Below are positions 49,323 through 59,562 of a DNA stretch of 64,000 nt, piece after piece. The number at the start of each line of letters is the position of its first letter. Position 1 is the first letter of the stretch. The position numbers and the translations under genes were made by a program. Origin of the DNA: Trichomonas vaginalis G3 (lineage: Eukaryota > Parabasalia > Trichomonadida > Trichomonadidae); assembly GCF_026262505.1 (NCBI RefSeq), contig NC_067204.1, forward strand, positions 19,446,860 to 19,510,859, written 5' to 3'. Under the pieces are notes generated by a model, which was not told the DNA's origin, did not search any database, and saw only the letters and a list, made by a program, of their open reading frames with translations.

Positions 49323-49852
49323 TTTTTTAAATATGCTGTATATAAAGGTTTGATATACTTTCCCGCTTCGAGTTTATGTTGAAGGATGAATTCCAAAAGT
49401 TGATCTTCATTTAAAAGTCGGGCTGAATATGGTTTAACTAATGAATCATAAATTAAAGCTTGTGCATCATTTATGGTCTGAAGGACCTGGGCGTTTTGTA
49501 CCATTTGTTTTTGTTCCTTTGGCTTTTGTGGCTCGGGATTATATAAATTATATAATCCATCAATATCTTCTTCTGTTAATACTTTATTTTTGAAATCTTT
49601 CAACTGTTTAAGCTGTGATTTAGTTTTTCCCTTTGTATATTCATTATTTTTAATTTTGTCTTTAATTTTAGAAATTATTTTATCATGATATTTCAAAACT
49701 TCATTTTTATAATACGAATAATAATAATCCATATCATCACCCGTTATATTTTTATTATATTTTTGGAGATATGCTTTTAAATCATAATAATCAAGAAAAT
49801 TTTGATAAAATACTAAATCATCAATTAAAATTTTTAAATCTGTGTTATCCAT
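49319..49852 (-). CDS. Hypothetical 177-residue protein before the integrase
   Basis: Rich in Tyr, Lys and Asp (LVFYQNFLDYYDLKAYLQKY), with a Pro/Gln linker (NPEPQKPKEQKQMVQ) and a helical C-terminal part. It overlaps the integrase start by four bases (ATGA type). No family is recognised. Possibly an accessory factor of integration, from gene order only. Confidence 0.5.
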   Translation of the reverse strand: MDNTDLKILIDDLVFYQNFLDYYDLKAYLQKYNKNITGDDMDYYYSYYKNEVLKYHDKIISKIKDKIKNNEYTKGKTKSQLKQLKDFKNKVLTEEDIDGLYNLYNPEPQKPKEQKQMVQNAQVLQTINDAQALIYDSLVKPYSARLLNEDQLLEFILQHKLEAGKYIKPLYTAYLKK

Positions 49853-49954
49853 TTATATAAAATATAAAATAAATGTTTTAAGGTGCCCACCTCTTTGAAT
49901 CATAGTATCAAAACCATTATTAACGGTTCCTTTTGTCTCTTCTGTGGCATTTCA

Positions 49955-50047
49955 TTAAATAAATGGCATACAACATCCATTTTCACAACATACAGCCTTA
50001 GTGTGTGCTCCTGTTAATGCAGTCTTACCAATTGTTAAGCGAGTCAT
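49955..50047 (-). CDS. Micro-ORF of 30 residues with CCENGCC
   Basis: The frame MTRLTIGKTALTGAHTKAVC then CENGCCMPFI starts inside the last codons of the PolB gene in another frame. Two CC pairs in five residues are unusual. It could be a real small cysteine-rich protein or chance. Confidence 0.3.
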   Translation of the reverse strand: MTRLTIGKTALTGAHTKAVCCENGCCMPFI

Positions 50048-51761
50048 TGACCCGTTTTTTAAGTTGTAAATTAATATTCTGACCATCAAATATCACTTTA
50101 TCATTTATTATATCCAAATAATTTTTAGGTGTTAATTGTTTATTTTGTCGTAAACTAACACCTTTCATTTTTTGTGCAATCTTTTTAAAATCACCTCCAT
50201 CAATTGAACCGTTGAATGAAGTATAACACTTAGGGCATAAAGCAACCATGTTATCACCTTGTTTCTCAATTGCTAAACCCAATAACTTCTTCTCATGTGC
50301 TTTTTCTTCAGCTTTATTCTTTAATTTAGGTTTAAATTTCTCATCAAAACAGAAGAAATCAAAAGGTGCGAATTTGTAAATGTTTTTATCATAAAATTGT
50401 TTATCGGTAACAATTGCTTGAAATGCTTGAGTGTTAGGAAGATTTGGGTCGCCAGCGATTGCCCAATAAGATGAATCAGTATCACCTTCAATGAAATGAA
50501 AACGATTAACATCCATGCATTTATACATAAAATCATAAATGAAAACCAAATACCAGTATTTTGCATTATCTAAAGTGAAGAATGCCTCTTGTAAACATGT
50601 ATCACATCTATAAAATCTATCTTTGAGCATCACTTGATACGTATCTTCACCTATTTCTCTTATGTTTTTAAACTTATTTGACATACATGCAACGCGTGCC
50701 TTCTGTGCATTCATTATTTTAGTCTTTGCGTAATTTTGTGTATTCATTGCATCGTAACCATATGATCCATTAAGTGAAATCTTGCAAAATAAACTTTTTC
50801 CTTTATTTCCTTCTAATTCAGCCTTTTGTCTTTCGTTCATAAATTCGTTCGCAAATTCATTAAAGCAAGTATTTTTCGTAAATGTTAAAATTGATTGAAT
50901 GTCATCAATGATAAAATGAAATCTGTCTATTAGATACCAAAGATAATAAGAAGAAAATGGTTGATATTGGTTGTGTGTTGATGCTAACTGAGTTAATTTT
51001 CTTTGTTTCTGGTCAACTGGTAGATTGTTTGATTTCATGTAATTATACATAAAACTGCCAATTGTTTTTTCATCTGTGATAATATCTAAGTTTCTTATTA
51101 TCGGTAAAAAGTTTATGTAATCATTAATGTATTTTTCATCAATGTGACCCTTTACTTCAGCCACGAATAAAGTATTTTTCTTTCTAATAATTCCCAGTGC
51201 TTTTGCTTTCTTTGTTGCTGTATCACAAATGATAACACCATTCAATCTTCCCGGCATATACATTTTATGGTTAGTATATTGAATGAAATCATGAGGATTA
51301 GATGAAAATGATGAAGGATATAATGAATTAAAGTCAACTCCAACGAAATGAGACATGATGTTGGTGGTGTCCTCATTTGATACAGTTTTAGTTTCTGGAT
51401 TATATGAAAGTTTATTAATGTGCGTGATTCCTTTAAGATTTACACGATGTTGAACATTTGATAGACCACCAGTAATTCCATTACGGAGAATGTGATAAGC
51501 TTCAACTGAATCTAAAGTCATTGGTAAATTATTTTTTAATGCATAATTTCTTAAATTGATTCTTAAACGTTGAACATCTTCATCTTTATTTGATTTTACG
51601 ACATTGCAATAACAACACATTAACTGACAATTTTCTTTGGTATGTGGTTTTTCATTATCGATTCTATCCAATGTTGGTTTATTTGCATATGTAAACGCTT
51701 TACCACACATTTTGCATTTAGATGAAAGGATTAAATCATGATAGTATTGATAGTCATCCAT
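50025..51761 (-). pseudogene. Family B DNA polymerase with HNH-like zinc motif, P lineage, partial
   Basis: From the first ATG the frame gives 578 codons, with an open stretch continuing upstream. An HNH-like treble-clef motif (KCKMCGKAF, PTLDRIDNEKPHTKENC, CCYCNVVKSN) stands just before the palm. Then come motif A (DFNSLYPSSF), motif B (CKISLNGSYGYD) and motif C (EGDTDSSYWAI), and a second cysteine cluster (CPKCYTS). The exonuclease region expected of the family is not present here, so the gene is partial. Related polymerases are annotated in T. vaginalis as organellar and viral type B. Confidence 0.8.
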
Positions 51762-51899
51762 TGAAACATTATTTTTAGTATCCCTTTCTGCTTTTTCATC
51801 TTGTTTCTTATATGCTTCAATTTTATATTTCCAATACTTTTTCGTTAATTCAAAACTTGATTCCGAAACAATAAGAATTACCGAAAAAGTGACAAAACA

Positions 51900-52172
51900 T
51901 CAAAAACAGGGAGGAGGTCTCAATTTTTATTACTTATATTATTTTACAATATTTATATAAATACTCTTTATAATATATTTTACTATAAAATTATACCTCA
52001 AATTCAAATATTTAAAATATTATTTACATAATTATCTCAAAATTATATTTTTATATATTATTTTTCATATGTATAAATCATATAATCTATATCTATGCAA
52101 ATCTCATCTAATTTTTTTTTGAAACAAACCGCTACCATTTTATAATGGTCCATCTTAAATTCATCATAAATT
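51900..52172. other. AT-rich spacer, no gene seen
   Basis: Over 80 per cent A+T with scattered ATATAT runs. It starts after GTGACAAAACATC at the edge of element P and ends at the first hairpin of the array. No terminal repeat, gene or promoter is recognised. Confidence 0.5.
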
Positions 52173-53160
52173 CTGGTACATGTTAGTACCAGAGTCTTCA
52201 AATCTCAAAACACTCTGGTACTAACATGTACCAGACGCGAGTTTCCAATGCCCTCGTACGATTTTCTATTAAGATCTTCTTGAATGAGAAGGTCTTCATA
52301 GAAACTCGTACGAGGGCTTCTCTTTTAAATACTCTGGTACCTGCTGGTATCGGAGTCGACTTTACAGCCCTTTCCCCAATTTTGAAGCTGGGGAAAGTTT
52401 TCAAGCAATGAAAGGGAAGCTCTCGCTATGAGGTGAAAATCTAGAATTTTTACCTCATAGCGAGTAATCCTTTGTTAATTGCTTGAAAACTTTCTTCAAA
52501 TATCAAAATTTCGAGGAAAGTTTCCTTGCTTCAAAGTAGAGATGGAGCCCTTTGAGCCACTGCATATAGGTCAGTAACTCAAAATACTCCATCTCTACTA
52601 GAAATCGCCAAAATTTGGGTCGCAATCTTTGAAATGCGACGCAAGTTTTGGCAATTTCGCGAGGGACTTGCTCCATTTGGTGCATAGATTCACACTCTAT
52701 GCACCAGATGGAACAATTCTTTTTGCTGACAGCGGGAAACTTTGTCTGAATAGTTTAACATTCAGACAAAGTTTTCCGCTGTCAGAGAGGGAATGGAAGG
52801 GTAAGAGGTATATATTCATAATATATACCGCTTACTCTTCTATTCCCTCAAGAAAGTTCAAAAACTTGGGTGCAATCAGTTCTGATTGCACCCAAGTTTT
52901 TGAACTTTATATAAGGAATTGTTGGCTAGATGTACTGATCATGAATCAGTACATCATAGCCAACAATTCCTTCGCAAACAGTGGGAAACTTTGTCTGAAT
53001 AGTTTAACATTCAGACAAAATTTCCCGCTGTCAGGGAGGGAATTAGAGGGTGGGAGATATATAGATAGACTATAAATCTCTCACCCTTTAATTCCCTCAA
53101 GAAAGTTCAGAACTGATTGCACCCAAGTTTTTGAATTTTGTATAAGGAATTGTTGGCTAT
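52173..53160. repeat. Dense array of about twelve long hairpins
   Basis: Successive palindromes (left arm / right arm): 52173-52195/52212-52234 (23 bp perfect); 52250-52280/52287-52317; 52393-52434/52452-52494 (nested); 52535-52556/52578-52599; 52601-52624/52635-52658; 52668-52687/52697-52716; 52726-52751/52760-52785; 52787-52814/52822-52849; 52853-52879/52882-52908 (27 bp perfect, 2-base loop); 52913-52939/52945-52972; 52978-53000/53009-53031; 53036-53058/53076-53098. Neighbouring hairpins are separated by about 0-75 bases. A higher-order repeat of about 250 bp is visible (52726 onward and 52978 onward). Confidence 0.9.
52726..53160 (+). repeat. Higher-order duplication within the hairpin array
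   Basis: The hairpins at 52726 and 52787 recur at 52978 and 53036. The next two (52853 and 52913) recur only as one arm each at 53101-53160 (CTGATTGCACCCAAG, GGAATTGTTGGCTATGATGT). The unit length is about 252 bp. The second unit has lost the opposing arms of its last two hairpins. Confidence 0.75.
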
Positions 53161-53385
53161 GATGTGGATAGCCGCTGCCAGACCAAATGAATTAACCGTT
53201 GTGAATAACGTTTCTGAATCTTTATTTAAAAGATAAAATATCACGATTTTGGCTGCGTTAAAAATCAAAGAATTGATGTTTTTGTCAAAAATCTTTTAGA
53301 AGAAGTTGCACCCAATTACTTTTATCGTATTAAAAACGATTTACTTCAAACAGGTTTTATTCCTTCAATTAGAATTCGCGAGCCT

Positions 53386-53386
<1 letters not shown>
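53161..53386 (+). other. Residual open stretch of unknown origin
   Basis: A stop-free stretch from about 53233 to 53386 reads like real coding sequence (HDFGCVKNQRIDVFVKNLLE, IKNDLLQTGFIPSIRIREP) but has no start and runs into the poly(A). It may be a fragment of a host or other element gene cut by the insertion of Maverick D. No family is recognised. Confidence 0.35.
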
Positions 53387-53426
<40 letters not shown>

Positions 53427-53640
53427 AGTGGGGCTTCCAGGCACTTCGTGCCTTCTAGCCCTGAGGATGATTGATATAATGAAGTTTTTTTTTTCTTGGG
53501 GTGGTCTTCCAGGGGCTACGCCCCTTCTAGCCCACATAAATGAAGTTCTTATATTCGGAGGGCTTCCAGGAGCTTTTCACAAATTATATATGTTTTCATG
53601 TTTTGTCGAAACTTCTTCATCGTAAATGTTTTGTCAAGAC
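53387..53640. repeat. Lineage-2 Maverick tip (left end of D) with poly(A)
   Basis: 37 A (53387-53423), then GGGAGTGGGGCTTCCA, the 13-nt palindrome GGCACTTCGTGCC (53440-53452) and TTCTAGCCC. A second similar block has a different palindrome, GGGGCTACGCCCC (53512-53524), between the same CTTCCA and TTCTAGCCC flanks. A decayed third is near 53560. Then CTTTTCACAAATTATATATG is shared with the tip of element A. Confidence 0.65.
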
Positions 53641-53850
53641 TTCTTCATCGTAAATGTTTTGTCAAACATGAACGTAAATGTTTTGTCAAGACTTCTTCAT
53701 CGTAATGAGCGTAAATCAGACAAAAATAATGTTTATGTTAGAATGTTAGATCTAACACCTTTTCTAACATGTTTTCTAACATCGTAGAAAACTCATGATT
53801 TCTTCGTAAATGTTTTGTCGAAACTTCTTCATCGTAAATGTTTTTAACTT
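53606..53850 (+). repeat. Tandem repeats of about 28 bp before the first gene of D
   Basis: Units reading CTTCTTCATCGTAAATGTTTTGT recur at about 53613, 53640, 53691 and 53824, with shortened forms in between. They lie between the tip and the first gene, with a GATC-centred palindrome (TGTTAGATCTAACA) at about 53744. Confidence 0.65.
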
Positions 53851-53858
53851 CACTTAAA

Positions 53859-54122
53859 ATGCCACGTAAGCTACGTAAGAATATACGTAAGAGGAAGAGA
53901 GCATTGAAACATCCAATAGTAAAACTGACACCACAACAACAGTTGCAACAACAAATGCTGAATGACCCCACTATGTTGCAACAAATGTCAAGCAATCCTA
54001 TGCTTTTAAACCGAGTTGTTGGTGCACAGAGTGGAGGTTTAAGAGCGGCACTTTTAGCGAAAATGGCAGGCTATGGTGGAGCTGCAGACGGAACAGCCTA
54101 TAACCCTCAAAGTCAAAAATGA
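53859..54122 (+). CDS. Small core-type protein with basic N-terminus (87 residues)
   Basis: MPRKLRKNIRKRKRALKH is strongly basic, as in viral DNA-condensing proteins. Then come a Gln/Met-rich middle (QQQLQQQMLNDPTMLQQM) and a Gly/Ala-rich end (GGLRAALLAKMAGYGGAADG). The stop overlaps the next start (ATGA). A nucleoprotein role is inferred from composition. Confidence 0.55.
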   Translation: MPRKLRKNIRKRKRALKHPIVKLTPQQQLQQQMLNDPTMLQQMSSNPMLLNRVVGAQSGGLRAALLAKMAGYGGAADGTAYNPQSQK

Positions 54123-54436
54123 ATTTGAGTTCACTCAAAAATCAAATAACAGATGTCAAAAAGTCAAACATAGACATACAGAAGCAAATAAGTGAAAACG
54201 AAAAGAAACTAGAATATGACAGACACACAAAGAAACTCAATGAGTTAAACGTAGAGAAAAAGAAGAAAGAAGAACAACTGAAAGAACTAAGTACAGAGGA
54301 ATATGCGAAAAAAGTGTCAGAAAAAGCAGCAGAAGTAGCAAAAATGGAACAAGATGTTGTAAATTTGAAAAACCATACTACTCAATATAAAATACTGAAA
54401 GATGAAGAGATAAAACAAAAAGCCCTGAAGACATAA
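54119..54436 (+). CDS. Coiled-coil protein (105 residues)
   Basis: MNLSSLKNQITDVKKSNIDI and then an almost continuous charged heptad pattern (LNELNVEKKKKEEQLKELST). Linked to its neighbours by overlapping stop and start codons on both sides, so probably co-expressed. A structural or scaffold role is likely. Confidence 0.5.
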   Translation: MNLSSLKNQITDVKKSNIDIQKQISENEKKLEYDRHTKKLNELNVEKKKKEEQLKELSTEEYAKKVSEKAAEVAKMEQDVVNLKNHTTQYKILKDEEIKQKALKT

Positions 54437-57058
54437 TGGATAGCGATGAGTATAAAAAAGAAGTTGAAGCAAATGTAAAGGCAGAAAAACTTTTACAGTT
54501 GCAAAACCAAACCGTACAGTATGAAAAACTTAGCACAAGAAAGTAAAAATAACGACGCAGCCATGCAAAAGGCAATGAAAAGCGCAGAATATATAAAAGC
54601 TAACAATGACTGGTTAGATGCCCAAGCCAACGCTAAAGCAGCCCAACTCATAGGGTCAATAAGGACAAAAATACAAGCGGATGAAGATAGTTCAAATGAA
54701 GCTTTAACAAATGCTGACTTTAAGAACGCCTTCGAAGCTCTTCATAGTAAGGTGAAACAAGTGAACGACTTCTCATCTGGAAAGAAACTGAAGTCTGAAG
54801 GTTTCGACAAAGAGTTAAAAGAAGTAGCACAAAATATGACGAAAATAACAGATGCAGCAACGAGACAGGCAGTTCAAAGTGCCTATGACGCCGTTAGAGC
54901 AACTGTTGTGGAAAGTCAAGAAAAAGAGTTACAACAGACCAAAACAGACCTAGTAAATGCTTTCTTAAAAACGAAAAGTCAGGTAGGACATTACGCTGCA
55001 GATGGAACATATGTGCCAGCTGGTGGAACTTATATACCACCAAACCCTCCAAGAGAAAGCACCTGCACCAGGACTACCTAGAACATTTACATCGTCACAT
55101 GGACACAGACACAGGCATGCACAACAACCAGCACAACAACCACCTCCACAACCAGCACAACAACCAACAGTTCAAAACCCTGCACAACAACCACCTCCAC
55201 AACCAGCACAGCAACCACAAACAGAGAAGGACATAAAAGAAGTAGAGAACAAGGAAACCAAGAATTCTTAAAAATGCTTAAAGAAGAGTGTGGTTTCCCA
55301 GATACTGTTGACTTTAGTGACAGATATAAAGAAGCTATTGGAAAGTTCAAGGATGGAAATACTGACCCGAACCTATTTAGCTTTATGGCTCAGCACCAAA
55401 ACGGATATAATCTCAAACCTGGAAAATACAAGCTCGCTAAGGGATATGATTTAATAGCATATCATCCAAATGACATGGATGAATTTACTCCGAGATATTT
55501 GATGTCAGAGCTAAATGACAATTCAACTTTCGTCATGAAACGCGTAAAAAATAGAGACGGAACGAAAGAACAAAAGCTTATGAATGCGGATGACGTAGAT
55601 AGGGAAATTGTTGAAAACGGTCTCGGAATATATGAAATGCCAGCAGATGAGGTACAAGAAACTCCACAGGAAGAAGTTCAGATACAACCAGACATGGAAG
55701 AAATAGTTCAGCAACAACAGCTAGAAGAGCCTGAAGGAAACGAACAAGTCACTCCTTTGGAAACTAACTTCACAGAACTAGATGAAGATTTGGAACAGCC
55801 GAAAAATCTTGACCCTCAACAAGAGTATGCGGAGAATATGGAATATTTCCAAGAGTCTAAAAAAAATTCGGCTGACATAGTAGAAGAATATCGAAAAAAT
55901 GTTTGCCGACATACAAAAGACTCCAACACCAGATGAAAATATTCAGCATAGAATGAAAGTACTGAAAGAAAATGTACACAAATACAACAACCCTTTTTAC
56001 TTACGAGCATTTAACGTTCAATCTTCGGATGAACTCGGTGAAAATAAAAGGTTAAATTTCAAGAAAACATATAGAAATGAAACATTGTTTAAAGTTCATT
56101 CAGAACCTAACCAAGATGGAAAAAACCTACTTTTGTTTCTGCAGACGATGGAACTACAATGAGATGGGGTCATAAAGCTAATCCAGATAGGTGGTTCATA
56201 AACTTACAACCACAATTCCAAGAAGTTGTAGACGCAATGGAAGTCAATGGTGAACGAGATATAGCTGGTATTTTAAGCGCGGCTTTAATGCCATTGAAAG
56301 ATATGAAACATGCAGATATTTTGGACCAGTATGAAATGAACATGGCTGATGGAAATATAACACCTGACGTTCTAGAACATTTATCTCAAAGAACTACACA
56401 GAACCATAGAGATGGTATATTTGGTGAAGAGTTTAGAAAGAAAGTTAGGGAGAGAGAAGGAAGAGAACCTATTGTACATGACCTTGCAAATGAAAGTTTA
56501 CAAAATGTCATAAAAACTTACTTTGCAGACAATGAACTGAGAAGGGATGAATATTTAAGAAAACTCAAATGGACAGTACCAAATGAAATGTTAGTATTGA
56601 AAAACATGTTCCTTGACAAAATAAAACCAACTACAGAAATAAACGACGCAAGACTGAAAGATTGGGTAAAAGCTTTCCCATTCACAAAAGATATAGTTGG
56701 TAACATGGAAAGAAAACCAGAATGGCTACAAAAACATATATTTGGAAACGAGCTTATTCCATATGGACAGGCACTGTTTGAAGAGCTTGAACCAGAAACT
56801 CAGGAAAGAGTCATGCAAACAATACGCGACGACTCAAATACAGACTATGACAAACTCTTTCTAGGATATAGGTTACCTGAGATGGGCGACCAGAGCCAAA
56901 AGGCAAAAAGGACATGGGAAATTTGCAACATACTAGATGAACATAATGCAAAGATGCAACAACTTCAAGCAGAGGGCAATGAAGGAAAAAGAAGAGTTAA
57001 AAACTCAGTCAGGAAGAAAGTAAAGCTTGGTCCACGTGGGTTCTATTATGACATATAA
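54436..57058 (+). pseudogene. Large virion-type protein locus, broken
   Basis: Parts in order: a helical N-terminal part (DKELKEVAQNMTKITDAATR), GTYVPAGGTYIPP repeats, a Pro/Gln-rich region (PPQPAQQPTVQNPAQQPPPQ), a globular part (FSFMAQHQNGYNLKPGKYKL), an acidic linker (EETPQEEV-like), and a C-terminal domain of about 300 codons (RWGHKANPDRWFINLQPQ to KKVKLGPRGFYYDI). The order is the same in E. I do not recognise the family. Its size and place before the capsid gene suggest a structural or scaffold protein. The reading frame is interrupted several times. Confidence 0.5.
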
Positions 57059-57090
57059 ATCCAACTATTCTATATTTTTACTCATATGAA

Positions 57091-58696
57091 ATGTACGCCG
57101 CTCAGATATAACGCCAACAGTTTTGGATGCTATGAATGGAAATGTTTCCGAATGGTATAACGAATGCGACAATGCCATTAGAAGGTCAGAAATAGTTCCT
57201 GGAACTTACGAATATACAACTGCTGTTTCTTATGGAAACGTAGGTGAGTTTGGAGAAGGTTCTTCAACAACAGTAGATATTGCTTGCGACAGGTTTCATA
57301 TTATTTCTATTGACAACTCATTCTTATACGTGGAACAAGACATTGAAATAAAACCTTCTGCCAAGTTGTCTGACAAGAAAGGTTGCAATGGAATTTTCTA
57401 TGTCGGATACCAATATGCTCCAGAAGTTTTCATGGGATATAAGATATATTCTAACTCTGACTTAGTTCAAACAGTAACATGGGCAAACTATGAATGGTTC
57501 GCTTTGAGAAACTCAGTACAACCACAAGCTAGAGAACAAACAGACCAGTATGCAACTATTGAGAAAATAAGAAGACTTGACCCTAACGTTCCAGGAGTTT
57601 ATGTTGACCTTTCTGGACAAACTGCAGCAGCAGTAACCAAAGTAAAACTGAAACTTAGAGTCCCTTTGTCATCTTTCCTCATCTTCAGGTTTTTAAGATA
57701 CTTGCCAAACTGGGCAGGAAAAATTTCTATTGAACTTACTCCAAGCAAAAATAACTTAGTCATTGCACCAACACAAGACCCATTCACTCTTACAGACGTA
57801 AAGGGAACAAATAAAACGTCATTCGCCGAATTTTGCAAAGACAAAGTTGACTTAGACTTTGGTTTCTCAAACCTCAACACTGAAGTAAACTATTATTTCA
57901 ATGCTGCTGGAGATGCTTGGGACCCAGTTAAGTTCACATGCGAAAAATTTGAATGCAAGAGAATAGAAAGCAGACTTGCAGTCTATATGTTGGACCCAGA
58001 TATTTCAAATGCTTTAGCTGCCAAATATATTGCAGTTCCACTTATGTTCCCTATACACCAAATATCTGTCAAAGACTTTGCAGGTGAAGTTGGAAACCAA
58101 AGTGCTGACCCAGGTGCAAGAACAGATATTGCTTAACAACTGCAATGAAACATGCAGATACTATGTTTGTACTGTTCAGACGAACTATAAATGACTATTC
58201 TTGTTTCTACAACCCTGGTATTAAATATCATATAAACATAGATGGCAATATTATCCAAGAGAAGAATATTCTACAGTTGAGGATATGAGGTCATACAACT
58301 TGACATTAGATGCTATGAACTTAACAACAACTTCACACAACAACCATTAACCCTGAAATGCAAAGTTCTATTATGCCATATGTGAAAGTATGGACTCATA
58401 CAGGAAGTCAAAAAACTCAATATACAAATGGAGACCGTTCAAACTTTTGGCTTGGCATTCCATTTGCTGACTCAGAAGACTTTATGGGTGGTATTTCAAC
58501 TGTTGGTACAGTTCAAATACAATATACTGGTGACAGAGACGGTCCAGATGAATTGAAAGCAAAGAAGTTTACAAAACCAATAGCACTTTTCACGGAAGAT
58601 GCTCTTTTGAAGATTCGTTCGATGAAACCTGCTGGGGCTCCTCAGATTGGCATAACGACAGCTTCCATCGAGCAGATTTTGGCAGCAGGTCAGTAA
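57091..58696 (+). pseudogene. Major capsid protein (double jelly-roll type), lineage 2, broken
   Basis: About 535 codons. FRFLRYLPNWAGKISIELTP matches the FIPAFAGNIQLKVKFS strand-turn-strand of the element C capsid. Early part: SSTTVDIACDRFHIISIDNS. The end is SMKPAGAPQIGITTASIEQI. Upstream TATATTTTTACTCATATGAAATG. The frame is interrupted. A second copy is at 59871-61457. Confidence 0.7.
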
Positions 58697-58949
58697 GTTG
58701 TTCTTGAACTGACTTCTCTCCGTCAAATATTGACAGTACGCCAGTTTTGATATAATATTGTATATTAAACTTACCTTTAGAAATATCGGTCAGTTTTGTT
58801 GTTATATATTTTTCCCAGAGGAAGAGATATACAAACAATGAAAATGTTATAGAATAGCAGTCTTTGCTGAACCAAAATTTTCATAAAGCAAAGAAAGTTG
58901 GTATAACTGAAAATGGTGAAAGTTCTTGAAGGCAGGAAAAATATAAATA
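58697..58949 (-). pseudogene. Remnant of the small gene after the capsid gene, beside the gap
   Basis: The minus strand at about 58697-58808 corresponds to the end of the gene at 59563-59880. From 58839 to the gap the plus strand shows the beginning of the same gene in the other orientation. So the inverted-repeat axis or an assembly join lies near 58810-58840. The sequence is not open. Confidence 0.5.
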
Positions 58950-59049
58950 NNNNNNNNNNNNNNNNNNNNNNNNNNNNNNNNNNNNNNNNNNNNNNNNNNN
59001 NNNNNNNNNNNNNNNNNNNNNNNNNNNNNNNNNNNNNNNNNNNNNNNNN
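58950..59049. other. Assembly gap of 100 N
   Basis: Unknown sequence, probably of nominal length. It lies at the centre of a large inverted duplication, a place where assemblies often fail. Confidence 0.95.
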
Positions 59050-59543
59050 GTTTCACCTCCTTTCATAACGTATATCTTGTCAATGACATTATATGAAACA
59101 CCACAGCAACTAATGTCGGGTTCTATTTCTTTGATGTTTATATCGTCTGCCTCTGTCAAAGTTTCAATAGTTCTTTCAAAACTTCATGAGGTGCGATGAC
59201 ATATGAGTTCACTTTTACAGGGTTGTGTTCGACCAAGTTTAACATATACTTAAAGCTTGACAAATCTTCTCCTGAGTTTTAGTTTGTCTTTCAGTTTTGG
59301 TAGTCATTTCGAATATCTGCAACAGAACTTAAGTCTCTGCTAACTTCAGGATATGTTGGTTCTTTTACAGGAACAATTGTTATACCATCTTCGTCTTCGT
59401 ATGGTTTCCCCACTTCAACATCTCTGTCTTTGACATTGACAACAACACTTGACTGTTTGTTTGAGTTGGTGAATTTAACTTCACATCTGCCACCGCCATT
59501 AACCTTTTGAAACACTTACGCTTCTATTTTTCGGACATGACAT
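59050..59543 (-). pseudogene. Conserved ECCG-motif protein, lineage 2, partial
   Basis: Near the gap the minus strand reads IKEIEPDISCCGVSYNVIDK. The N-terminal part has VNGGGRCEVKFTNSNKQSS and PVKEPTYPEVS, similar in layout to the P protein (basic start, VKV strand, PTYP). It is cut by the assembly gap and not open throughout. Confidence 0.55.
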
Positions 59544-59562
59544 TTTACTTAGAATAAAAAGA

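Larger units (their letters stand above)
35690..51900. mobile_element. Maverick/Polinton P, third lineage, partial
   Basis: A contiguous set of virus-like genes: an HNH-associated repeat protein, small virion-type proteins, major capsid, packaging ATPase, a conserved protein, an ECCG protein, minor capsid and penton types, a phage-type fibre, primase-helicase, integrase and PolB. No terminal inverted repeats are found at either edge, so the element is incomplete. Proteins show only distant similarity to those of C and D, except the fibre. About seven of its genes are not open. Confidence 0.75.
53387..58949. mobile_element. Maverick/Polinton D, lineage 2, virion gene block, partial
   Basis: Starts with the poly(A) tip and carries a basic core-type protein, coiled-coil protein, large virion-type protein and major capsid gene, in that order on the plus strand, then the end of a minus-strand gene and the assembly gap. 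An inverted, diverged copy (E) follows. Broken, with about five breaks. Confidence 0.75.

Noticed and set aside
52173-53160. CRISPR-like or tandem satellite array
   Set aside because: Successive palindromes differ in sequence and length, and only part of the region is duplicated with a 252 bp period.
53387-53423. Poly(A) run as the tail of a retroposed sequence
   Set aside because: The tip sequence of a lineage-2 Maverick follows the run directly, and the same tip with a poly(T) in mirror orientation ends element A. No target duplication or reverse-transcriptase gene is near.
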